DNA of 64,000 bases from Candidatus Opimibacter skivensis (GCA_016721905.1 JADKHH010000003.1:372001-436000), one strand, 5' to 3'; counted from the stretch's first letter, positions 42,130 to 51,480 are shown. A program made the numbers and translations. The notes: generated from the sequence alone by a model not told the origin.

Positions 42130-43140
42130 TCAGAATGCTTCCATGACCATTTCTTTGTTCGCCATCATACCGGCGGCGGTACCCATCCCCACCGCATTGG
42201 CAACTGTACGCATGCGCGTCGTGTTATCACCACAGGCAAAGATGCCATGAACCGATGTTTTTTGAAACGGATCTATCTTGATATAGCCCTCTTCTGTCAA
42301 TTCGCAGCCCAGTGATTGAGGAATAGGGCAGTGCTGTTCGAATGAAGTCGGAGCATATAAGGCAGTGAGAGGCGCTGTGGTCTGATCCTTGAACAGGATG
42401 TGCTTTAACTGGCCTGCATCATGGGCGAGGCTTTCAATTTCTTTTTCAACTATCTGGATTTGATGTTGAGCAAGCTTTGCACGTTGTTCAGACGAAAGGA
42501 TTGATTGGCCATTGGTAAACAAGGTGAGATCTTTTGTCCAGTTTGAGATCAGTGCAACGAAATCAAATGTATGCTCTGTATTGCTGAGGATTCCGGTCTT
42601 TTCATTTCTCACCTCATACCCATGGCAATAGGGACAATGGATAACAGTGATACCCCAGCATGCTGCCAGGCCATCTATAGGTGGTAGGATGTCCCTGATT
42701 CCTGTTGCAAAGATCAGTTTCTTCGCCTGGTATGTTACGCCTGAACTGGTCATAATGTCAAATCCATGTTGAGCCTTACTTCCGGTTAGTGCCTGGTCAT
42801 TGATCAGATGTACTGTAGCATAATGCCCCAATTGCTGCCTGGCAAGTGAAGCGATTTCTGCAGGGGTTTTTCCATCATGGGTGATGAAGTTATGCGAATG
42901 AGGAGTCTGCCTGTTGCATGGCAAGCCGCTATCGATAATGAGGACTCGCTTCAGGGATCTGCCAAGTGCCATGCCGGCTGCAAGGCCTGAATAGCTTCCG
43001 CCGACGATGATGACATCATATTGTGTGTTGTCTGACATTTGATTTGTGGTTGATAGTGCTTTCACGCCATAGGGTAAAATAATTACCCCCGTTGCAATGC
43101 AGCTTAGTTTGATCAATTGGCGTCTTGTTAATACATCCAT
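42130..43140 (-). CDS. Thioredoxin-reductase-like flavoprotein with Tat-type N-terminus
   Basis: The FAD-binding motif VGGSYSGLAAGMALG (residues 46-60), a CPYC dithiol (169-172, in VIHCPYCHGYE), a second ATG-type motif IFATGIRDI and a C-terminal GIFACGDNT place it in the thioredoxin-reductase-like class II pyridine-nucleotide-disulfide family. The second nucleotide site (KTGILSNTEHTFDFV) lacks a clean GxGxxA, so NADPH use is doubtful. The N-terminus carries TRRQLIK followed by a hydrophobic stretch, a twin-arginine-like export signal. A second Met at residue 36 (MSDNTQYDVIIVGG) would give a cytosolic form. The gene sits in a cluster with an AraC regulator and two small membrane proteins. Confidence 0.85.
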   Translation of the reverse strand: MDVLTRRQLIKLSCIATGVIILPYGVKALSTTNQMSDNTQYDVIIVGGSYSGLAAGMALGRSLKRVLIIDSGLPCNRQTPHSHNFITHDGKTPAEIASLARQQLGHYATVHLINDQALTGSKAQHGFDIMTSSGVTYQAKKLIFATGIRDILPPIDGLAACWGITVIHCPYCHGYEVRNEKTGILSNTEHTFDFVALISNWTKDLTLFTNGQSILSSEQRAKLAQHQIQIVEKEIESLAHDAGQLKHILFKDQTTAPLTALYAPTSFEQHCPIPQSLGCELTEEGYIKIDPFQKTSVHGIFACGDNTTRMRTVANAVGMGTAAGMMANKEMVMEAF

Positions 43141-43166
43141 TACTTCTTGCCTGTTAAAGGACGCCT

Positions 43167-43397
43167 TTACGTCCTTGTATTTTCAGAAGGAGCGGAAAAG
43201 TTCCGGATAATCCTGTCGACAAAGGGGACACCCACAAAAACTATCCAGGGGACTAGAGAAATCGTGAGTAAAAATGTTCTTTGATACAGCGGCAAGGGAG
43301 AGAGTGCTGCACCGAAGAGGTAAAGAAATAAGGTGATAGATGGATAGATGACGATCCATATCTTCAGGGATGCCAGTAATTTCATTTTAGTTTTCAT
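43167..43397 (-). CDS. Small two-helix membrane protein
   Basis: The 76-residue product has two hydrophobic helices (about residues 10-30, SLKIWIVIYPSITLFLYLFG, and 40-62, TFLLTISLVPWIVFVGVPFV) with a basic start (MKTKMK). It lies 26 bases before the flavoprotein start and 95 bases after the AraC regulator stop, all on one strand, so the three are probably co-transcribed. The family is not recognised; the sequence resembles many short Bacteroidota proteins annotated only as membrane proteins. Confidence 0.7.
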   Translation of the reverse strand: MKTKMKLLASLKIWIVIYPSITLFLYLFGAALSPLPLYQRTFLLTISLVPWIVFVGVPFVDRIIRNFSAPSENTRT

Positions 43398-43492
43398 ACA
43401 GATTAAAATGTTTAAATGATTTTAGTTTACGCTTGCAAAATTAATTTGCCGTATGACATGCCGGATAGGACAATGCTGAAGTTGAGCAGGAC

Positions 43493-44356
43493 TTATTTGA
43501 AATGGTGCCTGAAGGCCTCAGGGGTATAGCCTGTGTGTTTCCTGAAGTACCTGATAAAGTAAGAGGCATCTTCATAGCCGAGGTGGTAAGCTATCTGGTT
43601 CACCTGGCTGGAGGTGGCAAGAAGGTGCCTTTTCGCCTCGAGGATAATGTGTTCATTGATGAGTTCAGAACAGGTTTTACCCAGGCTTGCCTTTGTGATC
43701 GCGTTTAACTGGAAGAGAGAAAGATTCATCATTTTAGCATATTGAGCAACCTGCTTATACTTTGCAATATGCATCACTATAAGCTCAGATAATTCGTCAA
43801 CACGTTCCTGCGTATAAGGCGTGTTGTCCATTTTAGGATCTATTCTGTTCTGCCGGTGCCGGACAAGTTCAGTAAAGAATATACGGAGATAAGCTTTTAT
43901 TACTTCCTGATATCCTTCATTCATATCCGTAAACTCCTGATGAATGGATGTCAGGATGGGAAGTAATCTTTGAAAACTTTTTACATCAAGAGGGCACAGG
44001 TGCTTATTGCTCACTTTCCGTAATAGATCACCTGAAGTCTTATCACCCGCAGGATAGAAGCTTGTTTTGAATTGTATCAGGTACCCTGTACTTCCTGCTT
44101 TCAGCGTCAGTTGGTGCACGTTGCCGGGGCGCAGAAAGAAAAGAGAATGATCATGAACCTGGTAAGACGTGAAATCTATTTCATGTTTTCCCTTTCCTTT
44201 CTGCAGGGCCAGTATATAATAGTAGTCATGCCTGTGAAGTTCGTGGATCAGGTCTTTTCCAGCCAGCACATCACTGACATCCCGGATTGTAAAGCTTCCG
44301 GAAAGATGAGGCTCTATAGATGTAGTGCGAATTTGCCTTATCGGAATTTTCTTCAT
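43493..44356 (-). CDS. AraC-family transcriptional regulator with cupin sensor
   Basis: With the start at MKKIPIRQI the protein has about 287 residues; an open frame extends 29 codons upstream, but that stretch is not regulator-like. The N-terminal AraC cupin (about 20-165) shows HELHRHDYYYILALQKGKGKHEID and LFFLRPGNVHQL. The C-terminal HTH_18 (about 185-287) ends YHLGYEDASYFIRYFRKHTGYTPEAFR, the classic family signature. It heads a run of three small genes on the same strand and may control the flavoprotein cluster. The divergent T9SS surface gene at 44584 lies beyond a promoter candidate at 44518. Confidence 0.88.
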   Translation of the reverse strand: MKKIPIRQIRTTSIEPHLSGSFTIRDVSDVLAGKDLIHELHRHDYYYILALQKGKGKHEIDFTSYQVHDHSLFFLRPGNVHQLTLKAGSTGYLIQFKTSFYPAGDKTSGDLLRKVSNKHLCPLDVKSFQRLLPILTSIHQEFTDMNEGYQEVIKAYLRIFFTELVRHRQNRIDPKMDNTPYTQERVDELSELIVMHIAKYKQVAQYAKMMNLSLFQLNAITKASLGKTCSELINEHIILEAKRHLLATSSQVNQIAYHLGYEDASYFIRYFRKHTGYTPEAFRHHFK

Positions 44357-44517
44357 GATAACGTGATGGCGCTTTGCGAATATGGCCCTGTAGTCATCAA
44401 ACTTACTGAAATTCTGTGGAGGCAGAAATAGTATCAGCGTCACCTTAAGCGCGAAACCATCCTTGAACGCAAAGGTGTGGGTTCAATCTCCTGACGATTA
44501 TATTGTAAAAATTGATA

Positions 44518-44525
44518 TATATTTG
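44518..44525 (+). promoter_or_regulatory. TAnnTTTG promoter box for the 44584 surface gene
   Basis: TATATTTG fits the Bacteroidota consensus exactly. ATTG about 14 bases upstream is a poor -33 box. The gene starts 58 bases downstream. Confidence 0.45.
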
Positions 44526-44583
44526 CAGCCGCAGCTTTCCTCTGGCCGCATCTATATTTCTACAAACAATAACATTTATACCC

Positions 44584-47568
44584 ATGAAGTACTTACTACT
44601 CACTATCCTTATGCTTGGAAGCCTGCTCCGTTCAGATGCGCAGGATCTCGGCTGGGCCGCACAACTTGGAGGTACTCTTTTTGATCACGCCTATGCTGTG
44701 ATGACGGATGATTCAAGTCATATATATACAACTGGTTCTTTTCAAGGTTTTGCTGATCTTGATCCGGGTCCGGGATTTAATGTATTTCTTTCTTCAGGAG
44801 ATGCAGATGTTTTCGTCAGCAAGCTTGATAAGGACGGGCATTTCGTCTGGGCCTTTACGTTTGGTGGTAGCACCGAAGATTATGGCGAAGCGCTGTCGAT
44901 TGATGAAGACGGCAATGTCTACGTTGCAGGATATTTCAATGGCACATCAGATTTTCAACCAGGTTCCGGTACCACAAATCTAACCGCTGCCGGTGATTAT
45001 GATGCATTTCTATCCAAGTTTGACGCGGATGGTAATTTCCTATGGGCTATACGCCTTGGAGGTGCCAGCGCGGACCAGGTGAGAGATATGGCCGTTGACA
45101 CTGCAGGTAATATTCTCCTGGCAGGTCAATTTAGTGGAACTGCTGATTTTGATCCAGGTGCCGGAAATTTCAACCTGACATCAGCAGGAGGCAATGACAT
45201 ATTTGTTGTCAAGCTCAATGATGCAGGTGAATTGGTATGGGCATCTCAATTTGGAAATACAGGTAATGACCTGGCTCGTGGTTTAGCTATCGATAGCGAT
45301 AATAACATTCTGACCACAGGTCGTTTTGCAACCACCGTTGATTTTGATCCCGGTATCGGTGTGGCTAATCTCATATCCAATGGAATGGAAGATGCGTTTA
45401 TCTCCAAAATAACTGAAGATGCTGAGTATGTGTGGGCGGTCAGCCTGGGTGCAGGTCTGCTGGATGAAGGGACTGCTATCCATACGGATGCAGCTGGTCT
45501 TGTATATACTACTGGATTTTTTCAAGGCACTGCGGATTTTGATCCGGGCGCTGAAGCAACTGACCTGACAAGCTTTGGTGCAGAAGATATTTTCATTTCG
45601 GTACTTGATGCCGATGGGGCTTTTATCATGGCCAGGCAAATGGGAGGATCAGGACTTGAAAAGCCACATGCAATAGATACAGATACAGCAGGCAATATCT
45701 ACACCTCAGGATACTTTGCTGGAGCAGCAGATTTTGATCCGGGTAGTTCGGATTTTATCCTCACCTCTGCAGGAGGTTTGGATGCATTTGTTTCAAAGCT
45801 GAATGCGGATGGTGAATTCCAATGGGCGACACAATTTGGCGGACCCGATGAAGACCGCAGCCTTGATATGGTGGTTGGTGATTCTGCATTCGTATATACC
45901 TCAGGTTATTTTTCCGGGGCTGTTGATTTTGATCCCGGAAATGGTGATGCTACATTGACTTCGTTTGGCGCTACGGATGCATTTATTGTCATTCTCGAAC
46001 CATGCTATCCTACCTATGGTGAAATCAGTCCTACGGCATGTGATCAATACACATCGCCGGATGGCCTGGAGATATGGACGGTGTCCGGTACCTATGTAGA
46101 TACACTGGTCCTGTTTGGTGGTTGTGATAGTATCATCACTGTATATCTGACCATTCTGAACAGCAGTACGTCTGAAATTTTTGAAACAGCTTGTGATACG
46201 TATACCTCTCCGGATGGCCTTGAGATTTGGACAGTTTCAGGTACGTATCTCGATACACTCCTCAATAACGCTGGCTGTGACAGTATCATCACCGTACAGT
46301 TGACGATCCTTAACAGTACGACATCAACTTTGAGCATTACGACTTGCGACAGTTATACCTCACCAGATGGTTTGGATACATGGACTGAGTCTGGCCTATA
46401 CCTCGACACCTTGAGCAATGCAGTGGGATGTGATAGCATTATTACGATTGATTTGACCATCAACCATAGTACTGCTTCAGAAATCATAGCCGAATCCTGC
46501 GGAAGTTTTGTTTCACCTGATGGATTGGAGACGTGGACTGAGTCAGGAATTTATACGGATACGATTTTGAATCAGCTAGGGTGTGATAGTGTCATTACTA
46601 TACAACTGACTATTTTAGATGACTCTGCTGCTGAGATCACGGTTGAAGCCTGCGATAATTTTACTTCGCCGAGTGGTATTTATGTTTGGACAACATCCGG
46701 CATCTACAACGATACCATTCCTAACGCTGGTGGATGTGATAGCATCATCACGATAGATCTGACGATCAACCTCAGTACTTCTTCCTTCCTGGATGTAACA
46801 GCTTGTGATAGTCTGGTTTCATCAACTGGCGAGGTTTGGAATACCTCCGGTGTTTACCAGGATGTAATTCCAAATGAAGCAGGATGTGATAGTAATATGA
46901 CAATCAACCTGACCATCATCAACAGCAGCTCCTCTGAAATCACCGTCACCGCTTGTGATAGTTATAGCATCCCGGGTGGCACCCAGACCTGGACGGAGTC
47001 AGGCATCTATCAGGATACATTGCTCAATGCAGTTGGCTGTGACAGTATAGTCACGGTCAATCTGACCATCAATATCAGCCCTTCCCTGGAGATCACCGCA
47101 GAAGCATGTGATAGTTATACTTCACCAACAGGTACACAGATCTGGACAGAATCAGGTATTTACCAGGAGATCGTACCATTGCCAGGCGAATGTGATAGTA
47201 TCATCACCGTCAATCTGACGATCAACCACAGTGATACTGTTGAGGTAGAAGTAGCTGCTTGTGAAAGTTATGTCTCACCTGATGGCACAGAGTTATGGAC
47301 AGTTTCAGGAACCTACCTGGATACCATTCCGACTGCATCCGGTTGCGATAGTTTTATGACGATCATATTGACTATTCTTTCACCATCAGCTTCAGAGATT
47401 ACGATGGAGGCATGTGATAGTTTTAGTTTACCCGGCGGCACACAGACATGGACTGAATCAGGCATCATACATCACCCAGTGGAGCATCGACCTGGACTGA
47501 ATCAGGCACCTACTTTGAGTACATACCTGTTGGAGGCGCATGCGACAGCATCGTCACATTTTACCTGA
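44584..47568 (+). CDS. SBBP-repeat and CDSI-repeat surface protein, N-terminal part (frame broken)
   Basis: The start at MKYLLLTILMLGSLLRSDAQ gives a signal peptide. Residues about 22-470 are about eight propeller-type repeats with F-x-G-x-A-D-F-D-P-G and W-A-x-x-x-G, matching SBBP blades. From about 475 a different repeat of 45-48 residues begins (ACDSYTSPDG...WTESGxYxDT...GCDSIITVNLTI), repeated about eleven times. After WTESGI near 47466 the frame shifts and ends in a false tail (IHHPVEHRPGLNQ). The true repeat SPSGASTWTESGTY continues in the other frame to 48506. A deletion of most of one repeat is the likely cause, either real or an assembly collapse. Confidence 0.85.
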   Translation: MKYLLLTILMLGSLLRSDAQDLGWAAQLGGTLFDHAYAVMTDDSSHIYTTGSFQGFADLDPGPGFNVFLSSGDADVFVSKLDKDGHFVWAFTFGGSTEDYGEALSIDEDGNVYVAGYFNGTSDFQPGSGTTNLTAAGDYDAFLSKFDADGNFLWAIRLGGASADQVRDMAVDTAGNILLAGQFSGTADFDPGAGNFNLTSAGGNDIFVVKLNDAGELVWASQFGNTGNDLARGLAIDSDNNILTTGRFATTVDFDPGIGVANLISNGMEDAFISKITEDAEYVWAVSLGAGLLDEGTAIHTDAAGLVYTTGFFQGTADFDPGAEATDLTSFGAEDIFISVLDADGAFIMARQMGGSGLEKPHAIDTDTAGNIYTSGYFAGAADFDPGSSDFILTSAGGLDAFVSKLNADGEFQWATQFGGPDEDRSLDMVVGDSAFVYTSGYFSGAVDFDPGNGDATLTSFGATDAFIVILEPCYPTYGEISPTACDQYTSPDGLEIWTVSGTYVDTLVLFGGCDSIITVYLTILNSSTSEIFETACDTYTSPDGLEIWTVSGTYLDTLLNNAGCDSIITVQLTILNSTTSTLSITTCDSYTSPDGLDTWTESGLYLDTLSNAVGCDSIITIDLTINHSTASEIIAESCGSFVSPDGLETWTESGIYTDTILNQLGCDSVITIQLTILDDSAAEITVEACDNFTSPSGIYVWTTSGIYNDTIPNAGGCDSIITIDLTINLSTSSFLDVTACDSLVSSTGEVWNTSGVYQDVIPNEAGCDSNMTINLTIINSSSSEITVTACDSYSIPGGTQTWTESGIYQDTLLNAVGCDSIVTVNLTINISPSLEITAEACDSYTSPTGTQIWTESGIYQEIVPLPGECDSIITVNLTINHSDTVEVEVAACESYVSPDGTELWTVSGTYLDTIPTASGCDSFMTIILTILSPSASEITMEACDSFSLPGGTQTWTESGIIHHPVEHRPGLNQAPTLSTYLLEAHATASSHFT

Positions 47569-47594
47569 CCATTCATCACAGCACATCCTCCAGT

Positions 47595-48506
47595 GTGGAT
47601 GCAACTGCATGTGATAGTTATATTTCTCCTGATGGTGAAGAGACCTGGACTGAATCGGGTGTTTACCATGACACCATCCCCAATGCAGTTGGTTGCGATA
47701 GTGTAGTGACTATCAATCTGACTATAAACATTACACCTGAGACGGAGTTTACTATAGATGCGTGTGACAGATACACTTTGCCAGGTGGTACACAGACTTG
47801 GACCGAATCTGGTGTCTATCAGGAAGTATTTGATACAGCTGGTGAATGTGACAGTGTGGTGACTGTTAATCTCACGATACATCTCAGCACGACTGCAGAT
47901 TTGAGTATCACCGCTTGTGATAGCTACCTTTCGCCGAGTGCAGGAGAAGTATGGACGGAGTCAGGGATATACCTTGATACGATCACCAATCAAGCTGGCT
48001 GCGATAGCTTCATGACTGTGGATCTGACGATCATCACTATTGACGCTAACGTTACGCAGGAAGAAACCCTCCTGACTGCTGACATGGCAGGGGTTACTTA
48101 TCAATGGATCGATTGTGACAATGGAAATCAACCGATCGATGGCGAGACTTTGCAACAGTTTGCTGCGGTCACTACCGGTAACTATGCAGTGATTGTAACC
48201 TCCGGCGATTGTGTAGATACTTCTGCTTGTTACAATGTGATCATCGTAGGCACTAAAGATGTACTGACCCTTACTGACTTGAAATTATATCCAAATCCTG
48301 CCAGTGATCAATTTGTCATCGAACCAGGTCGCGTGTTGGGCAACGGTGTGATAACTGTTTCTGATCTACAAGGTCGTGAAGTCTATTCTACTCCTTATCG
48401 TGGTGAAGAGAGGGTAGTGGTACCTTTCGAAGGACCATCGGGAATGTATGTGGTGACCTTGACCGGGTCGGGTTATCGTATCCTCGGCAAGGTAATAGTG
48501 GAGTAG
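47595..48506 (+). CDS. CDSI-repeat surface protein, C-terminal part with T9SS sorting domain
   Basis: This frame, open from about 47475, continues the CDSI repeats of the preceding gene (three or four more units: ACDSYISPDGEETWTESGVYHDT, GECDSVVTVNLTI, ACDSYLSPSAGEVWTESGIYLDT). A single non-repeat domain follows with VTYQWIDCDNGNQPIDGET (about residues 150-215), as often precedes T9SS signals. The type A sorting domain is LKLYPNPASDQFVIEPG ... GPSGMYVVTLTGSGYRILGKVIVE. It lacks its own signal peptide, so it must belong to the upstream frame. Two Cys per repeat (ACDS and GCDS) suggest one disulfide per unit. Confidence 0.85.
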   Translation: MDATACDSYISPDGEETWTESGVYHDTIPNAVGCDSVVTINLTINITPETEFTIDACDRYTLPGGTQTWTESGVYQEVFDTAGECDSVVTVNLTIHLSTTADLSITACDSYLSPSAGEVWTESGIYLDTITNQAGCDSFMTVDLTIITIDANVTQEETLLTADMAGVTYQWIDCDNGNQPIDGETLQQFAAVTTGNYAVIVTSGDCVDTSACYNVIIVGTKDVLTLTDLKLYPNPASDQFVIEPGRVLGNGVITVSDLQGREVYSTPYRGEERVVVPFEGPSGMYVVTLTGSGYRILGKVIVE

Positions 48507-48524
48507 AAAGGTATTTACATTAAA

Positions 48525-48959
48525 CTAGTAAAGTAACATCGGCAATTCATGTTGGCGGCTGCCATCTTCTGCACTCGACTCAAAGAGGATGAGCGTCAGG
48601 GTTGAATTCTCACGCTTTTTAGCGATGTCAATGGTGAAGCTGAAGTTCCCCCACTCAGGAGCGCCCATATCTGCCGTTACGAAGCCCTTTAATAACTCAT
48701 CATGGCCATCCTCGACTACCCAGCTGATGGTGGCTTCAAAGACTTGCCCTTTTCCGGTGATCAGGAAAGTGTGGTCACCTGTTTTCTCTACAGTCACGTT
48801 TTTAAAGCGCGCATTGCCATAGACTTTTAAGTTGGCTGGTGGTGTGGTGATTTCTTTTTCAACCACCATGGTATCGGCCTTTTCTTCGACCTTGGTTTCT
48901 GGTACACGGGAATTGCATCCTCCGATGAGGATAGCTATTAGAAAGCATAGTCGATACAT
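48525..48959 (-). CDS. Gmad2-domain lipoprotein
   Basis: The start at MYRLCFLIAILIGGCNSR gives a lipoprotein signal with Cys15 and a distinct 32-codon shift from the longer open frame, which overlaps the next gene. The mature protein has one immunoglobulin-like Gmad2 domain: NARFKNVTVEK, GKGQVFEATISWVVEDGHDELLKGFVTADMGAPEWGNF and LILFESSAEDGSRQHELPMLL. Gmad2 is best known from Firmicutes spore and cell-surface proteins; its role is unknown. It follows the T9SS gene at 48970 by 10 bases and converges with the surface gene ending at 48506. Confidence 0.82.
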   Translation of the reverse strand: MYRLCFLIAILIGGCNSRVPETKVEEKADTMVVEKEITTPPANLKVYGNARFKNVTVEKTGDHTFLITGKGQVFEATISWVVEDGHDELLKGFVTADMGAPEWGNFSFTIDIAKKRENSTLTLILFESSAEDGSRQHELPMLLY

Positions 48960-48969
48960 GATACGTTGA

Positions 48970-49884
48970 TTAATAACCCAATTTTGCAATCTTCCTGATG
49001 AAAAGGATCTCTCCGCTTTTTCCGGATCCAATAAGGTAATACAGTCCGGATTCAAGTTTATGGATATCGATTTCCAGGGTTGATTGATTAATAAAATTCG
49101 ATCTGATCCTGACAGCCCCCAGCATATCCACTACCTTAATTTGATCAATGTCTTTTTGAAAACCTCGCACATTTATAACATCATAAGCAGGGTTAGGGAA
49201 AATGGAAAAAGCTGCTTCTTCGCGATCTGAAGTGGAGGTTGGTCCTTCAAATAGATTGCATGGTCCACTATCGTCTGTGAGTCTGATCAAGCCAAGTTCG
49301 TCATCTTCATAGCATCGCAGGAGATAAGAAGGTGCGTCGGTAGGCTGTAGAATGGTGTGACTATGAAAAAGATGAGAATTAATAGTGCCAATTCGTTCTA
49401 TAACTCTCATTGTATAATACTCACCTGGTCCAAAGTGGTTCGGAAATTGGATATCCTGGTACGCCAGTTGCTGGCCATTAAATTCTATCTCCCCGATCGA
49501 ATCTACAACAAATGGCTCCGGGCTCAGTCCACCAAAAAACATGGGAAGTGTATCACCTGGCCCGGCATTGAAATCATAAAGGAAAGTGCCTCCCAGAAAC
49601 CTGTCATGACCATACACGACCTGATTATCTTCAATGACATACATCGTCTCTGTAAATGTATCGATGGTTCCTAAAAATTCACCAATGGTGGTTGATAGCA
49701 GCTTCCTATAGGTCCATGTACCAATGAAGGTGTCTTCATTCATTACCTCAAGAGTAGTCATGCCGTGCCCAAGCATTGAGCCATATTGATAATACCATTT
49801 CGCTCCGGTGGGAAACCAACTGGACTGGGTTTGCCCATGCAAGGAAATAAGCAGGGTGACGATGAGAAGTATGAATCTTTTCAT
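48970..49884 (-). CDS. Secreted protein with T9SS sorting domain, function unknown
   Basis: The signal peptide (MKRFILLIVTLLISLHGQTQ) is followed by about 200 beta-rich residues beginning SSWFPTGAKWYYQYGS, a pattern seen in many Bacteroidota T9SS cargo proteins of unknown function (EVMNEDTFIGTWTYRKLLS, GGTFLYDFNAGPGDTLP). The last 80 residues are a type A sorting domain (FSIFPNPAYDVINVRGF ... LESGLYYLIGSG ... LFIRKIAKLGY). It is exported by Sec and then T9SS. The downstream Gmad2 lipoprotein gene starts 10 bases after its stop, so they are probably co-expressed. Confidence 0.85.
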   Translation of the reverse strand: MKRFILLIVTLLISLHGQTQSSWFPTGAKWYYQYGSMLGHGMTTLEVMNEDTFIGTWTYRKLLSTTIGEFLGTIDTFTETMYVIEDNQVVYGHDRFLGGTFLYDFNAGPGDTLPMFFGGLSPEPFVVDSIGEIEFNGQQLAYQDIQFPNHFGPGEYYTMRVIERIGTINSHLFHSHTILQPTDAPSYLLRCYEDDELGLIRLTDDSGPCNLFEGPTSTSDREEAAFSIFPNPAYDVINVRGFQKDIDQIKVVDMLGAVRIRSNFINQSTLEIDIHKLESGLYYLIGSGKSGEILFIRKIAKLGY

Positions 49885-49959
49885 AACTTTAGTAATTGGC
49901 CATTACCAAGTTACAGCTTTTTGTTTAATTGACTTTTTCATGGAGATCCAGGGATGACA

Positions 49960-51339
49960 TTACAATTGCCTGAGAAATGCAACAAGATCTTTTTTCTCTT
50001 CACCCGTGAGCTTCGTTTGATCGATCAGGTTGAAAAACTCAACCACATCTTCCAGGGTCAGCAGTCTGCCATCATGCAGATAGGGTGGGGAGTCTTTAAT
50101 CCCTCTCAGCACAAAAGACTTTATCGGGCCTTCCGCACGTATATACTGACCATTGATGGTTTGCGGTGTGTAAAAACGCTCCACCTGGAGATCATGCATT
50201 TGATTATCCGTAAAGTAAGGTGGTGTATGACAACTTGCGCATTTCGCTTTCCCGTAAAACAGGATTTCACCTCGCAACTCTGATGCTGAAGCTTTTGAGG
50301 GGATGAGCTGGCCGAATATGTCGAGCTTGGGCGCAGGAGGAAAATCAAGTAACGCCTGGAACTCTGACATAAAATGAACCTGGCTACCGCGTTCAAGTGG
50401 ATTTACTCCCTTCTTAGCTGCAGTTAGATGATCTCCATCAAAATAAGCTGCACGCTGTTCAAATTCAGTAAAGTCTTCTACTGTCTTCAGCGCACGCTGA
50501 GAACCAAATAAACGTTGGACATTGACCCCGCGCAAGCTAGGCGTTTCAATGCGGTTACGGTTTGCCTGTGGCCGTATATCACCCACCAGGTGAGTCGCAC
50601 CGTTGGTATGGCCGTTGACATGACAGTCCATGCATGAAACGCCGAGACTTGGTTTTTCGGTTTTACGATCAGCCGTATTGTTAAACTGTTGCTGAGGAAA
50701 CTGGGTCACCAGGAGACGGAGACCTTCTATTTGTTTGGGATTTAGCAGTCCGTTAAAGAGGTCGTAGTAATTGTCCACGGTGATTACTTTTCCTTGCGAT
50801 ACGTCACCCAGGTCTTTATGTGTTGTCAAAAACAAGGCTGGTGGAAATTCAGGAAGAAAGTGTTCTGGTAGATCAAAATCCAAATCAAAACGCTGTAACC
50901 GCGAGAAGCTATCTATCGACATCTGTGGAAATACCATTCCTCCAACCGGATGATTAGGATGCGGTAAGGGTAGGTACGGGAAGATATTTTTTCCTTTGAT
51001 TTCTTCAGGAGTCATCTCCGCAAGCTGGGCCCAGGTGACGCCCTTTAGTTTGGCGGTTGGACCCACTGGCAGTGGTTTGCCCCGCGACATGGTGACGTCA
51101 GTGGTGGTTCTTGCAGTAGTATCATACCGTTCAGCAAGCAGTGCCCGCTGACGTTTCATAATGGAGGCTCTCGCAGCCTTATCCTTTGTGATGACATCTG
51201 CAAGCGGTTCTTCTATCACCGAAGTATAACTCGATTCCCTTTTAGCCGTTTGTTTATCTGCTACCTGGGCGGTAATGACAATGACACCGACGATTAGCAA
51301 TACCGTCAGGGTTAACTTGTTTAAGCGAAGTGTTTTCAT
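49960..51339 (-). CDS. Dihaem cytochrome c peroxidase-like protein
   Basis: From MKTLRLNKLTLTVLLIVGVIVITAQ (signal or anchor) the protein runs about 460 residues. Two c-type haem motifs are visible: C-M-D-C-H near residue 233 and C-A-S-C-H near residue 365, matching the dihaem bacterial cytochrome c peroxidase/MauG-like family, whose members reduce H2O2 or modify proteins. LRGIKDSPPYLHDGRLLTLEDVVEFF near the end is the family signature following the second haem. A long N-terminal extension (about 30-160) is unassigned. The protein should be periplasmic. It stands alone, with repeat DNA upstream. Confidence 0.88.
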   Translation of the reverse strand: MKTLRLNKLTLTVLLIVGVIVITAQVADKQTAKRESSYTSVIEEPLADVITKDKAARASIMKRQRALLAERYDTTARTTTDVTMSRGKPLPVGPTAKLKGVTWAQLAEMTPEEIKGKNIFPYLPLPHPNHPVGGMVFPQMSIDSFSRLQRFDLDFDLPEHFLPEFPPALFLTTHKDLGDVSQGKVITVDNYYDLFNGLLNPKQIEGLRLLVTQFPQQQFNNTADRKTEKPSLGVSCMDCHVNGHTNGATHLVGDIRPQANRNRIETPSLRGVNVQRLFGSQRALKTVEDFTEFEQRAAYFDGDHLTAAKKGVNPLERGSQVHFMSEFQALLDFPPAPKLDIFGQLIPSKASASELRGEILFYGKAKCASCHTPPYFTDNQMHDLQVERFYTPQTINGQYIRAEGPIKSFVLRGIKDSPPYLHDGRLLTLEDVVEFFNLIDQTKLTGEEKKDLVAFLRQL

Positions 51340-51387
51340 AGATGGCATTTTTATTTTAAAGGATTACTTCCTTTGGGTTCGAACGTA

Positions 51388-51480
51388 TGCACAGGGTGGT
51401 AAAAATCTACTGCTGTACGGATTGTACGGACAGGACGCGTCCTGTCCGTACAGTAGAAGATTTATTTTTCACCTTGTGCA
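51388..51480. repeat. About 93-bp imperfect inverted repeat with a perfect 30-bp core
   Basis: The core TGTACGGACAGGACG and its complement (51423-51452) are perfect. The outer arms TGCACAGGGTGG...ATCTACTG and CAGTAGAAGAT...CACCTTGTGCA match imperfectly, giving a MITE-like layout without a target duplication that I can see. Downstream, 51568-51625 holds a doubled CACATCGTGGA(A/G)TG word. The 51340-51648 spacer has no gene. Confidence 0.75.

Noticed and set aside
44461..44500. Possible tRNA T-arm (GGGTTCAATCTCC)
   Set aside because: No matching acceptor, D or anticodon arm lies within 80 bases upstream.
51360..51480. Insertion sequence
   Set aside because: Inverted arms are present but there is no transposase frame between or near them.
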